A stretch of DNA of 64,000 nt from CADEDH01 sp039201605 (GCA_039201605.1 JBCCRO010000031.1:1-64000), one strand, 5' to 3'. Counted from the first letter of the stretch, positions 53,132 to 61,713 are shown. Notes: a model not told the origin generated them from the sequence alone. Numbers and translations: made by a program.

Positions 53132-54118
53132 ATGCTCGATCGGTCCCCCGAGGTCGCACCGTGGTTGACGCCTCGCCGAGTGGGCCTGGCCCTGGTGGTG
53201 CTCGGCGCGCTGGGGGTGACGGGAGCGTCGGTGGTGTCGCTGCTCGGCGGCTGGATCTGGCCGTTCGACCTGCTCGCCCACTTCCGGTTGCAGTACGCCG
53301 CACTGTTGCTGGTGGCGGTGGCGGCTGCGGCGCTGCTTCGGGGCCGATGGGCGACGATCGGCATCGGCCTCCTGCTGCTGGCCCATCTCGTGCCGCTCAC
53401 CCCGCTCGTGATCGGCGGCGACGGGCCCGAGGGCGAGGGCCCGAGCCTTCGGGTGGTGCAGGTGAACGTGCTGACCGGCAACAGCCGGATCGGCGAGACC
53501 GCGGCCTGGCTCGCCGAACAGGACCCGGACGTTATCGTGGCCCAGGAGACCGACCAGCGCTGGGCGATGGGTCTCGACGACGGTCTGGCCGGGTGGAGTC
53601 GACTGCCGACCGAGACGATCCGGTCCGACAACTTCGGCATGGCGGTCTACGTCCGAGACGGGCTGGAGGTGACGGCGGTCGAGGTGTTCGACGCCGACAG
53701 CACCCCGGCCGTGGCCGCCGAACTGGCACTGCCCGATGGGCGTACGGCGCTGGTGTACGCCGTCCACACCCTGCCACCGGTCGGGGCCGACAACGTCGAA
53801 TGGGCCAACGAGCAGCTCGAGACCGCAGCCCGGCAGGTGAACGAGCACGTCGGCCCGGCGCTTGTCGTCGGCGACCTCAACGCCACCCGCTGGGGCGACA
53901 GCTACCGACGGCTCCGGTCCCGGGTGGACCTGGTCGACACCGCGAACGGCCGTGGGCTCCGGGGCACGTGGCCGTCGACCCTCTGGTTCACCGGGATGAT
54001 CGGGATCGATCACGTGCTGGTCACCCCCGACGTGCGGGTGGACGACCGGCGGGTCGGGCCCGACCTCGGCTCCGATCACCGGGCCGTCGTCGTCGACCTC
54101 ACCCTGGTCGGAAGCTGA
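53132..54118 (+). CDS. Membrane-anchored endonuclease/exonuclease/phosphatase (EEP) family protein
   Basis: The 328-residue protein starts with two or three membrane segments (VGLALVVLGALGVTGASVVSLL, YAALLLVAVAAAALL, GIGLLLLAHLVPLTPLVI), then an EEP domain with VVQVNVLTGN (Asn), VAQETD (metal Glu), HTLPP, VVGDLNATRW (Asp and Asn), IDHVLVTP and GSDHRAVVVDL (catalytic His). All metal and catalytic residues of the DNase I-like fold appear present. Enzymes of this shape hydrolyse phosphodiesters (nucleic acids, lipids) outside the membrane; the substrate is unknown. Confidence 0.83.
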   Translation: MLDRSPEVAPWLTPRRVGLALVVLGALGVTGASVVSLLGGWIWPFDLLAHFRLQYAALLLVAVAAAALLRGRWATIGIGLLLLAHLVPLTPLVIGGDGPEGEGPSLRVVQVNVLTGNSRIGETAAWLAEQDPDVIVAQETDQRWAMGLDDGLAGWSRLPTETIRSDNFGMAVYVRDGLEVTAVEVFDADSTPAVAAELALPDGRTALVYAVHTLPPVGADNVEWANEQLETAARQVNEHVGPALVVGDLNATRWGDSYRRLRSRVDLVDTANGRGLRGTWPSTLWFTGMIGIDHVLVTPDVRVDDRRVGPDLGSDHRAVVVDLTLVGS

Positions 54119-54185
54119 GGGGCCACTCCCCCGGTGGGCACCATTGCGCAGACCGACAGTTCGTTCGACCCTTGCACGAAAGAAA

Positions 54186-54198
54186 GTTGCAATGCAAC
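54186..54198. promoter_or_regulatory. Small inverted repeat GTTGCA-A-TGCAAC upstream of small membrane gene
   Basis: The repeat has 6-bp arms around one base and ends 9 nt before the GTG of the small membrane protein. TTGCA also occurs at 54172-54176, so three half-sites cluster here. It could be an operator or a hairpin that hides the ribosome site. Confidence 0.3.
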
Positions 54199-54207
54199 GG
54201 TGGGACC

Positions 54208-54519
54208 GTGGTCGGCCTACTCATGCTCCTGGGCGTCGTGGCGTTCATGGTCCTGATCGTGGTCGGACTGAGCTGGGCCTTCTCCGAGGACGTCGACCCC
54301 GGCGCCCGCGAGCCAACCCGCGGCGGGGAACCGGGGTCGATCGCCATCCCGCGACGGGTCACCATCGCGCCGCCTTCCACCCCCGGCGTGCTCGTCCTGC
54401 GGCAGACTACGAACCTCGAGGAGGCCGACTACGTCGTGCGGGTGGTCAAGTCGGGCGGCAGCCCGGCCTGGTTCGAGCCGGCATCGAGCGACGCCGCCCT
54501 CGCCTACGTCGTCGACTGA
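54208..54519 (+). CDS. Small single-pass membrane protein, hypothetical
   Basis: I do not recognise this gene. From GTG it encodes 103 residues: a membrane helix at the extreme N-terminus (VGLLMLLGVVAFMVLIVVGLSWAF), then a soluble domain with IPRRVTIAPPSTPGVLVLRQTTNLEEADYVVRVVKSGGSPAWF. The N-out or N-in orientation cannot be judged from the few charges. An ATG five codons further in would cut into the helix. It sits between the EEP-family gene and the MFS gene and shares their direction. No paralog seen here. Confidence 0.55.
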   Translation: MVGLLMLLGVVAFMVLIVVGLSWAFSEDVDPGAREPTRGGEPGSIAIPRRVTIAPPSTPGVLVLRQTTNLEEADYVVRVVKSGGSPAWFEPASSDAALAYVVD

Positions 54520-54587
54520 GTGGGGCGCGCTCGGAGACGGTGGTCCTGCGTTGCGCATGGGCGCCAGGTCGTCGGTAGGTTGCGGGC

Positions 54588-55985
54588 ATACCTTCACGCA
54601 GCGCCTTCGCCCTGGCGACCGCGGCCACCGCCATGCTGTTGGCCGCCTTCGTCGGCACCGCATCGAACATCGCCATACCCATCCTGGAAGAGGAGTTCTC
54701 CGATGCCGGGCTGACGACGGTCTCATGGGTGGTCTCGGCCTTCAACGTGGCCCAGGTGACCTTCATGCTGCTCGCCGGTCGACTGGCCGACCGGCTGGGC
54801 CGACGGCGGGTCTTCCTCTCGGGGCTGCTCGTCTTCGCCGCCGGGGCCGCCCTGTCCGGGATCGCCCCGACGATCGAGCTCGTCATCGCCGCCCGCATCG
54901 GCCAGGCCATCGGGGTGTCGGCGATGCTGCCGTCGTCGCTCGCCTGCGTGCTGCCGACCTTCCCCCCGGAACGACATGCCACGATTGTCTCGCTGTGGTC
55001 GTCGATGGGGGTGCTCGGCGCCGCGGCGGCCCCGACGATCGCCGCCGGCCTGCTGCAGGTCTCGGGCTGGAGGGCCGTGTTCCTGGCCGCCGTCCCCATC
55101 GCCCTCGTCGCCTACGTCGCCGGACGGCGCGTGCTCGATGAAGGGGTGGTGGTCGAGAACCCCCCGCCCATCGACCTCTGGGGCGCGGCCGCCGGCACCG
55201 CAGCCATCGGCGGTCTCACCCTGGTGACCGTGCAGGGCCGGGTGTGGGGCTGGCTCGACCCCAGAATCGTCGCCACCACCGTCGTCGCCGTGGCCAGTCT
55301 CCTGCTCGTCGTACATCGGTCGCGGACCCACCCCGAGCCCCTGCTCGACCTCGACATCCTGCGGGTTCGCTCGTTCTCGGTCGTCACCGTCGCCGGTGCC
55401 CTCGTGTCGATGTCGACCGCCGCCACCTGGTTCCTCTATCCCCTGTTCCTGATCGAGGTGTGGGACTACTCGGTGCTACAGGTCGGTCTGGCCATGACGC
55501 CGGGCCCGGTGGCCCTCATCCTGCTGGCCCCGATCGCCGGCCGACTGGCGGACGGACACGGCTTCCGACACCTGCTGATCCTCGGGGCGACGCTGGCGAC
55601 GGCCGGCACGGCCTGGATGGCCTGGCGGCTCCGACCCGACGAGATCTACCTCACCGCCTTCCTGCCCGGCACGTTGGCCATCGGCTCGGGCATGGCCTTC
55701 ATGCTCGGCCCGGCCAACGCCGCCGCCCTGCGGGAGGTACCCGGCGCCCAGCTGGCCTCGGCCAACGCCGCCTACAACACGGCCCGGATGTCGGCCGCCG
55801 CCCTGGGCGTGGCGCTCATGGCCGCCATCATCGGCGACACGCCGGTGGGCAGCAGGATCGACGCGTTCCGGGCCGGTTGGTGGACGATGGTCGCCGTGAT
55901 GGCCATCGGCCCGATCCTGCTCACGCTGCGCTACCCGAGAGCGCCGTCGAAGCAGGAGGACGCCACCGAACCGACCTCGGTCTGA
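54588..55985 (+). CDS. MFS transporter (DHA2-like drug/metabolite exporter)
   Basis: A major-facilitator protein with 12-14 membrane segments: SWVVSAFNVAQVTFMLLAGRLADRLGRRRVFLSGLLVFAAGAALSG (motif A), IGQAIGVSAMLPSSLACVLPTFPPERHATIVSLWSSMGVLGAAAAPTIAAGLL (motif C-like). The usual first in-frame ATG (54633) cuts into the first helix. The frame continues upstream to a stop at 54576, and a TANNNT box TAGGTT (54576-54581) followed after 6 nt by ATA at 54588 would restore a normal helix (start residues PSRSAFALATAATAML); I therefore mark the start at that ATA with caution. A TetR gene lies 90 bp downstream and may control it or the dehydrogenase. Confidence 0.85.
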   Translation: MPSRSAFALATAATAMLLAAFVGTASNIAIPILEEEFSDAGLTTVSWVVSAFNVAQVTFMLLAGRLADRLGRRRVFLSGLLVFAAGAALSGIAPTIELVIAARIGQAIGVSAMLPSSLACVLPTFPPERHATIVSLWSSMGVLGAAAAPTIAAGLLQVSGWRAVFLAAVPIALVAYVAGRRVLDEGVVVENPPPIDLWGAAAGTAAIGGLTLVTVQGRVWGWLDPRIVATTVVAVASLLLVVHRSRTHPEPLLDLDILRVRSFSVVTVAGALVSMSTAATWFLYPLFLIEVWDYSVLQVGLAMTPGPVALILLAPIAGRLADGHGFRHLLILGATLATAGTAWMAWRLRPDEIYLTAFLPGTLAIGSGMAFMLGPANAAALREVPGAQLASANAAYNTARMSAAALGVALMAAIIGDTPVGSRIDAFRAGWWTMVAVMAIGPILLTLRYPRAPSKQEDATEPTSV

Positions 55986-56023
55986 GTCGGACCCCGGGGT
56001 GTCCCCGCAACCGCGATCCCCGA

Positions 56024-56036
56024 CTTATGGCATAAG
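56024..56036. promoter_or_regulatory. Inverted repeat CTTATG-G-CATAAG before TetR gene
   Basis: Perfect 6-bp arms around one base, 40 bp upstream of the TetR start. TAGAGT (56063-56068) is a -10 with ATG exactly 7 nt after it, so a leaderless promoter is likely and the repeat is a fitting autoregulatory operator. Confidence 0.55.
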
Positions 56037-56075
56037 CCTTCCAAAACTTTCGGGGGATTCGCTAGAGTCGGCGCC

Positions 56076-56681
56076 ATGGCCACGGCAGAAACCTGCTCGC
56101 CCATGGGGAGGCCGAGGGAGTTCGATCACGACACCGTGCTCCAGACCGTGATCGATCTCTTCTGGGAGCAGGGTTTCCGGGCCACCTCGATCGGCGACAT
56201 CGTGGCGCGCACCGGCCTCAGCAACTCGAGCCTCTACGCCGCCTTCGGCGCAAAGCATGCCCTGTTCCAAACCGCCCTCGACCGCTACGTGGCCGACCAC
56301 GAGCGAATGATCCTCGATCGCCTGACCAACGGCGAGCGGGGTCTGGACGACATCGAGGCCTTCTTCGTACGAGACGAACTGAGCGACCCCGACCGCCCCC
56401 GGGGTTGCCTCGCCGTCAGCACGGCGACCGAGATGCGAGACGTCGACCCGGCCCTCGTCGACCTGGGGGTCCGCCACCGCGACGCCCTGCGCCGGGGCTT
56501 CACCGCCGCGCTGTGGCGCGCCGCCGAACTCGGCGAGATCGATCCGGACCGCGTGCCCCACCTGGCCGACAACCTGGTCACCGCCGTCATCGGCCTCACC
56601 GTCATGCTCAGCGGTGGGGCCTCGACCGACGAGCTCCTCACCCACCTGGAATCGACGCTGGCCTCGCTCCGCCGGCCCTGA
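56076..56681 (+). CDS. TetR-family transcriptional regulator
   Basis: The 201-residue protein has a TetR HTH (DTVLQTVIDLFWEQGFRATSIGDIVARTGLSNSSLYAAFGAKHALFQTALDRYV, about residues 20-70) and a C-domain with RPRGCLAVSTATEM (a TetR_C_16 type pattern). Leaderless promoter and upstream palindrome suggest autoregulation. The glutamate dehydrogenase gene follows after 76 bp, with its own ribosome site; the MFS exporter gene lies upstream on the same strand and may be another target. Confidence 0.88.
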   Translation: MATAETCSPMGRPREFDHDTVLQTVIDLFWEQGFRATSIGDIVARTGLSNSSLYAAFGAKHALFQTALDRYVADHERMILDRLTNGERGLDDIEAFFVRDELSDPDRPRGCLAVSTATEMRDVDPALVDLGVRHRDALRRGFTAALWRAAELGEIDPDRVPHLADNLVTAVIGLTVMLSGGASTDELLTHLESTLASLRRP

Positions 56682-56757
56682 GCTCCTCCCGGCTCGCCGG
56701 CCGCCCACCACGCCCATCGCCCTACCCATTCCCGTCCTGCCTCGGAGGCTCCACCCC

Positions 56758-58122
56758 ATGACCAGCAACCCCACCCCGGAGACCCAACGCCGCCTCGATC
56801 GGTTCATGACCGGTCTGGAGAAGCGCAACCCGGGCGAACCCGAATTCCACCAGGCGGTGCGGGAGGTGGCCGAGTCACTGATGCCGGTCATCGTCGAACG
56901 ACCCGACTACGACAAGGCCCAGATCCTCGAACGACTGACCGAGCCCGACCGGGTGGTGATCTTCCGGGTCACCTGGGAGGACGACGAGGGCAACATTCGG
57001 GCCAACCGGGCGTGGCGGGTGCAGTTCAACAACTCGATCGGTCCCTACAAGGGCGGCCTCCGCTTCCACCCGTCGGTCAACCTCAGCATCCTCAAGTTCC
57101 TCGGCTTCGAGCAGATCCTGAAGAACAGCCTGACCACCCTCCCGATGGGGGGCGCCAAGGGCGGGTCGAACTTCAACCCCAAGGGCAAGAGCGACCGTGA
57201 GGTGATGCGCTTCTGCCAGTCGCTGATGACCGAGCTGCACCGCCATATCGGGGAGGACGTCGACGTGCCCGCCGGCGACATCGGCGTCGGGGCCCGGGAG
57301 ATCAGCTACCTGTTCGGCCAATACAAGCGACTGGAGAACCGCTTCACCGGCATCCTGACCGGCAAGGGCCTGGCCTTCGGCGGCAGCCTCGTCCGCACCG
57401 AGGCCACCGGCTACGGCGCCATCTACTTCCTCCAGCACATGCTGGCCCACGCCGGCGACGACATCGCCGGCAAGCGGGCGGTGGTATCGGGCTCGGGCAA
57501 CGTCGCCCTCTACGCCGCTGAGAAACTCGACCAGCTCGGCGCCACCGTGCTCACCCTGTCCGACTCGGGCGGTTTCATCCACGACCCCGACGGCATCGGG
57601 GGCGAGAAGCTGGCCTGGGTCAAAGACCTGAAGGAGAAGCGACGGGGCCGGATCTCGGAGTACGTCGACCGCTTCGGCGGCACCTACCACGAGGGCGAGC
57701 GCCCGTGGCAGGTGCCCTGCGATCTCGCCGTCCCCTGCGCCACCCAAAACGAGCTGTCCGGCGACGACGCCCGGGCCCTGGTCGCCAACGGCGTCCGGGC
57801 GGTGGCCGAGGGAGCCAACATGCCGACCCAGCTCGACGGCGTCCACACCTTCCTCGACGCCAAGGTCCTGTTCGGTCCGGGCAAGGCGGCCAACGCCGGC
57901 GGCGTTGCCGTGTCCGGACTCGAACAGAGCCAGAACGCACTGCGGATCTCGTGGACCCGGGACGAGGTCGACGGCAAGCTCGGCGACATCATGGCCAGCA
58001 TCCACGAGCTGTGCGTCACCCACGGACGGGACGACGACGGCTACGTCGACTACGTCCGGGGCGCCAACATCGGTGGCTTCGTCAAAGTGGCCGATGCCAT
58101 GCTCGCCTACGGCGCCGTCTGA
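56758..58122 (+). CDS. gdhA: NADP-type glutamate dehydrogenase
   Basis: A hexameric-type GDH of 454 residues: NNSIGPYKGGLRFHPSVNLSILKFLGFEQ (glutamate-binding Lys region), LPMGGAKGGSNFNPKGKSDREVMRFCQSLMTELHRHIG.DVDVPAGDIGVGAREISYLFGQYKR (catalytic Lys/Asp region), NAD(P) Rossmann VVSGSGNVALYAAEKL and C-terminal GGVAVSGLEQSQN. The motif set fits the NADP-dependent bacterial class that aminates 2-oxoglutarate. ATG chosen with GGAGG 9 nt upstream. Adjacent to a TetR gene, no operon partner follows (15 bp to a convergent gene). Confidence 0.93.
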   Translation: MTSNPTPETQRRLDRFMTGLEKRNPGEPEFHQAVREVAESLMPVIVERPDYDKAQILERLTEPDRVVIFRVTWEDDEGNIRANRAWRVQFNNSIGPYKGGLRFHPSVNLSILKFLGFEQILKNSLTTLPMGGAKGGSNFNPKGKSDREVMRFCQSLMTELHRHIGEDVDVPAGDIGVGAREISYLFGQYKRLENRFTGILTGKGLAFGGSLVRTEATGYGAIYFLQHMLAHAGDDIAGKRAVVSGSGNVALYAAEKLDQLGATVLTLSDSGGFIHDPDGIGGEKLAWVKDLKEKRRGRISEYVDRFGGTYHEGERPWQVPCDLAVPCATQNELSGDDARALVANGVRAVAEGANMPTQLDGVHTFLDAKVLFGPGKAANAGGVAVSGLEQSQNALRISWTRDEVDGKLGDIMASIHELCVTHGRDDDGYVDYVRGANIGGFVKVADAMLAYGAV

Positions 58123-58137
58123 ACCGGACGACCCGGC

Positions 58138-59016
58138 CTAGCCGTTCCGCTGGTAGGAGTTGCCGAGCTCGTCGTTGACGACCAGGGCACCACCGGGGGC
58201 GAGGTCGACCACGAAGTCCTCCTCCGCCACCCGGGTGCTGTAGGACCAGCCGTCCGGCAGGTCGAGGCGGTCACCCAGGGTGGGCAGGTCCTCGGCGGTG
58301 AGGGTTGGGTCGGCGAACAGGGCGTAGGACTGCATGGTGTAGACGTTGCCCTCGGGATCGGTCAGCTCGTAGAGCTCGGTGCCGGCCTGAAAGGCCCAGG
58401 TGGTGGTCCGCACGACCAACTCCGGCGAGTAGGCCGCGGAGCCGCCGCTGCTCCCATCGACCGTGGCCAGCAGCGCCATGGAGATGTCGCCGAAGTCACG
58501 GAGCACCACCTCCCCACCGGCGGCGGTACCGACACCGGTCTGGTCCGGAGCGGTGTCGAGGGTGCCGTCGACCGTGAAGTACCGGGGACCGTTCATCTGG
58601 ATCGAGGTGGCGTCGTTGTCGGCCGCAATGGCGTCGGGATCGAGCGCATCCCAATCCGCCTGTTCGCAGGGATCCTGACCGGGGGTTCCCCACACCTCCG
58701 TCACCAGCTCCCCGTCCTCGCCGGGGACCGACATCAGGATCTCGCAGTAGCGGAGGCCGTTCATCGTCATCCCGCCGCCGGCGGGAGCTGCGGGAGCTGC
58801 AGCGTCTTCGGAGGTCGCCGCCGCGTCGTCGGCGGCGGCCGCCTCCGGCGCTTCGGCCGTGGCGTCCTCGGCCTCGTCGGCGGCGGCCGCGTCGACGGCC
58901 GTGTCCTCGACGACGGTGGTCGAGTTGTCAGCGACGCTGACCTCGGAATCATCGTCTCCGCATGCTGCGAGCAGCAGCGCCATCGCCAGCAACGCCGGCC
59001 CTGTGATCTTCATCAT
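58138..59016 (-). CDS. Hypothetical lipoprotein with Asp/Ala-rich linker
   Basis: I do not recognise the family. The 292-residue protein has a signal peptide with lipobox at Cys19 (ALLAMALLLAAC), an acidic Ala-rich linker (residues about 20-95) and a globular domain with two cysteines (LRYCEILMSVPGED and DPCEQADWDALDPDAIAADND) and strands such as GPRYFTVDGTLDT, LRDFGDISMALLATVDG and ELYELTDPEGNVYTMQSYALF. CCGGAG and AAGGAAA are just upstream of two consecutive ATGs. Its promoter region holds the palindromic motif shared with the two-component operon, so it is a likely regulon member. Confidence 0.65.
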   Translation of the reverse strand: MMKITGPALLAMALLLAACGDDDSEVSVADNSTTVVEDTAVDAAAADEAEDATAEAPEAAAADDAAATSEDAAAPAAPAGGGMTMNGLRYCEILMSVPGEDGELVTEVWGTPGQDPCEQADWDALDPDAIAADNDATSIQMNGPRYFTVDGTLDTAPDQTGVGTAAGGEVVLRDFGDISMALLATVDGSSGGSAAYSPELVVRTTTWAFQAGTELYELTDPEGNVYTMQSYALFADPTLTAEDLPTLGDRLDLPDGWSYSTRVAEEDFVVDLAPGGALVVNDELGNSYQRNG

Positions 59017-59207
59017 CTCCGGGTTTCCTTCCGGTCGACGGCGTCGGTCGCCGTCCACGAGTGTCGTTATCCGCCGCTCGCCACAGCCGAGTCCGAACTG
59101 CGCCCGTTCGACAGAACGCAGATGAGGGCTCGGTGGTGGCTTGCGACCATGGACTCATCGTCGAAGATCGCCGTCGTCCGCGAATCCGTCACCGGGAGGC
59201 TTCGCGT

Positions 59208-59225
59208 CTACTCCCCGGGTAGTAG
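59208..59225. promoter_or_regulatory. Imperfect palindrome CTACTCCCCGGGTAGTAG, copy 1
   Basis: The 18-bp near-palindrome lies 192 bp upstream of the lipoprotein start, in the same leader-free gap that follows the response-regulator gene. Its pattern CTACTCCCC-NNG-N-AGTA recurs at 61384-61400 upstream of the histidine kinase gene with the same internal spacing. Candidate binding site of the response regulator. Confidence 0.5.
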
Positions 59226-59257
59226 CGGCCCGGGCTCGGGGGCCGAGCGGCGCCCGA

Positions 59258-59926
59258 TCAGAGGTCGTCGAGCCGTGTCAGCCCGGTCTTGAACGCCATC
59301 GCCACCAGCTGGGCCCGATCGCGGGCGTGGAGCTTCGTCATGGCCCGGCTCACGTGGGTCTTGGCCGTGAGCGGCGACAGGAAGAGCGTCTCGGCGATCT
59401 CGGTGTTGGAGAGTCCCTTCCCCACCAGCCCCACCACCTCGCGCTCTCGGGCCGTCAGGTGCCGGAGCGCCTCCTCGTCGACCGGGACCGACGTGGGTCC
59501 GTTGTCGAGCGAGGCCAGCAGGGCTCGGGTCGCCTTCGGGGTGAGCAGGGCCTCCCCGGCGGCGACGACCCGGATGGCGTCGAGCAGGACGTCGGGGTCG
59601 ACGCCCTTGTCGAGGAAGCCGCTGGCCCCCGCACCCATGGCGGCCACCACGTTCTCGTCGAGCTCGAAGGTGGTGAGGATGATCACCTTCACACCGGCGA
59701 GGTCGTCATCGGCGGTGACCTCTCTGGTGGTGACGATGCCGTCCTGGCCGGGCATGCGGATGTCCATCAGCACGACGTCGGCCCGTTCGGCCCGGATCAC
59801 GGCGACGGCGTCGGCCCCGTCGCCCGCCTCGCCCACCACCTCGAGGTCGGGGGCGGAGTCGATGATGGCCTTGAAACCCTTGCGGATCAGGGCCTGATCG
59901 TCGACGAGCACCACTCGAACGGTCAC
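59258..59926 (-). CDS. NarL/LuxR-family response regulator
   Basis: The 222-residue protein has a receiver domain with acidic pair Asp9-Asp10, phosphoacceptor Asp55 (VVLMDIRMPG), conserved Lys in GFLDKG and Thr in ILTTFE, and a LuxR HTH (LTAREREVVGLVGKGLSNTEIAETLFLSPLTAKTHVSRAMTKLHARDRAQLV, about residues 160-210). GTG overlaps the kinase stop (GTGA). It will dimerise and bind DNA when phosphorylated; sites with the motif CTACTCCCC are candidates. Confidence 0.93.
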   Translation of the reverse strand: MTVRVVLVDDQALIRKGFKAIIDSAPDLEVVGEAGDGADAVAVIRAERADVVLMDIRMPGQDGIVTTREVTADDDLAGVKVIILTTFELDENVVAAMGAGASGFLDKGVDPDVLLDAIRVVAAGEALLTPKATRALLASLDNGPTSVPVDEEALRHLTAREREVVGLVGKGLSNTEIAETLFLSPLTAKTHVSRAMTKLHARDRAQLVAMAFKTGLTRLDDL

Positions 59927-61128
59927 TCGACCACCTCCCGATCGACCGTGGCCGGCAGCCAGGCCTCGACCACGAACGAGCCGGCGGTCTCCCCCGCCGT
60001 CAGTCGGCCACCGTTGGCCACCGCCCGTTCGCGCATGCCGATCAGGCCGTGCCCGCCCCCGGTGCCGACGGCTGCACCGGACAGGTGGTCGACGGCGGCG
60101 GCCGAGAGGGGGTTGGCAACCCGGATGGTGAGCCGATCGGCCTCCCATCCGGTGGCGAGATCGACGACGCCGGGCCCGTGTTTCGCCGCGTTGGTCAGCG
60201 CCTCCTGGACGATGCGGTACGAGGCGAGCGAGACCGCCGGCGCCAGCGGCCGGGTGGACCCGCCGCGGGTCCACCGGACGTCGAGTCCGGCCGACCGCAT
60301 CGTCTCGACGAGGTCGGGCAGCTGATCGAGGGTGGGGAGCGATGAGGTCAGCGTCTCGTCGCCGTCGTCGTGGCGAAGCACGCTCAGCAGGCCCCGCAAC
60401 TCGTCGAGCACGTTCCTGCCCGCATCGCGAGCCGCCACCAGCGACTGCTCGGCCCCGTCCGGATCGTTGCGCAGCAGATGGAGGGCGGCACCGGTCTGCA
60501 CGTTCATCACCGAGAGGTTGTGGGCGAGGAGGTCGTGCAGCTCCCGGGCGATGGTCAGCCGCTCCTCGCTCACGTACTGGCGGGTCTGCGCCTCGGTGGC
60601 GAGCAGCGCCGAGCGGAGCTGGGCGTCGGCCGCTTCCTGGGCTCGCCGCCACGACCGGACGGCGTCGGCCACGCCAACGGCCAGCGCGGTCCAGGCGATG
60701 AAGATCACGGCCCGGGCGTCGCCGTAGTCATCGGTGTCGTTGATCCGCACGCCGATGGCGTAGAGGCCGATCGCACTGGCCGCCCCGAGCCCGACCGCCG
60801 GCCAGCGCTCCAGGCGCACGCACACGGTGGACAACAGCACGAGGGCGGCGAACACCAGCAGGGTCGGCCGTTGGTAGGCCGCCACGAAGGCGGCGGACGA
60901 GACGGCGGCGACGCCGAACAGGGCCCACGGCCACCGGCTCCGCAACGCCAACAGTACGAAGGCGAGGACGCCGGCGACGGCGTCGATCGGACCGAAGTCG
61001 TGCTCATCGGGGGTGCCGACGCCCAGGGCGTAGCCGAGAGAGATGGTGACGATGGCGACGGCGAGATCGAAACGGCGGGCGTCGGCCCGTAGCCAGGCCA
61101 TCACCGCGGCGCCGGTGCCGTCGCTCAT
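59923..61128 (-). CDS. Sensor histidine kinase (HisKA_3, DesK/NarX-like)
   Basis: The 401-residue protein has about six membrane segments (about residues 20-155) with almost no extracytoplasmic loop, then a dimerisation domain ERLTIARELHDLLAHNLSVM with phosphoacceptor His198, and an HATPase domain with VQEALTNAAKHGPG (N box), and GGGHGLIGMRERA (G box). Intramembrane-sensing topology as in DesK. Start is the ATG opening the first membrane segment; no ribosome site is clear. Followed by the response regulator through a GTGA overlap. Confidence 0.9.
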   Translation of the reverse strand: MSDGTGAAVMAWLRADARRFDLAVAIVTISLGYALGVGTPDEHDFGPIDAVAGVLAFVLLALRSRWPWALFGVAAVSSAAFVAAYQRPTLLVFAALVLLSTVCVRLERWPAVGLGAASAIGLYAIGVRINDTDDYGDARAVIFIAWTALAVGVADAVRSWRRAQEAADAQLRSALLATEAQTRQYVSEERLTIARELHDLLAHNLSVMNVQTGAALHLLRNDPDGAEQSLVAARDAGRNVLDELRGLLSVLRHDDGDETLTSSLPTLDQLPDLVETMRSAGLDVRWTRGGSTRPLAPAVSLASYRIVQEALTNAAKHGPGVVDLATGWEADRLTIRVANPLSAAAVDHLSGAAVGTGGGHGLIGMRERAVANGGRLTAGETAGSFVVEAWLPATVDREVVE

Positions 61129-61526
61129 GCGGCCCGGCGGTCCGCCGGACCATCGCCGCTCGTGAGTCGATCGGCGACGCCGGACAGCGACGCAGCATCG
61201 TCCTCGCCTCGGCTGAGCAGATCGGGGTGCAACACTCGACTCATCATCGCAGAACCTGCCTTGCCAGGCCGAGAATCGCCCGCGTCGTGGTCGACGGCGG
61301 GTTCGGTGAGTCGGCGATGTCGGCCATCCGTCCATTCTCCGGGAATCGACCGACGCCGAATCCCCCGGAGGGAGTGTTCTCCCCTACTCCCCACGGAGTA
61401 CGACAGTGGCGTCCTCCATCCTCTCGATCACGGGCGACTGAAGGCGCCGCCGGCCCCGGCCACCGGCGGCGCACGGCGCCCGGCCGGGCTCACCGAAGGG
61501 CGGTGAGGAAGTCGCCGTCGCGCCCG
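61129..61526. other. 400-bp divergent intergenic region with palindromes
   Basis: No gene recognised. The second copy of the shared motif, CTACTCCCCACGGAGTACG (61384-61402, TACTCC-CCAC-GGAGTA palindrome), lies 256 bp upstream of the kinase start. A GGGAG-TGTT-CTCCC hairpin (61370-61383) abuts it. The direct repeat GGGAGTA/GGGGAG is clear on the minus strand. No strong promoter for the kinase was identified; the leader would be long. Confidence 0.4.
61384..61402. promoter_or_regulatory. Palindrome CTACTCCCC..GGAGTA, copy 2
   Basis: TACTCC-CCAC-GGAGTA has 6-bp arms and shares nine leading bases plus AGTA with the element at 59208-59225. It lies between the histidine kinase gene and the B12 riboswitch, so it could serve either promoter. 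Confidence 0.5.
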
Positions 61527-61690
61527 TAGTATTGCGGTGTCGAACGGGAACACCGGTGTGAATCCGGGGCTGTCCCGCAACTGTGACCAAGGAGTGAGGC
61601 TCCATCAATGGCCACGGCCCTCGCAGGCTGGAAGGTCGGAGCTGAGCGGTGATCTGGAAGCCAGGATACCGATCGGCGAAGTCAGCGAAC
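61527..61690 (+). promoter_or_regulatory. Cobalamin (B12) riboswitch with upstream -10 box
   Basis: TAGTAT (61527-61532) is a -10. The transcript then shows the cobalamin-riboswitch core: GGGAACACCGGTGTGAATCC near 61546, CTGTCCCGCAACTGTGA near 61570 and the late AAGCCAGGATACCG block near 61658, in order and at normal spacing. It lies just before a B12-type ABC transporter operon, which it should shut off when cobalamin is abundant. The exact 3' end and expression platform are not resolved. Confidence 0.92.
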
Positions 61691-61713
61691 CAACGACGCG
61701 AGGACACGTCATC

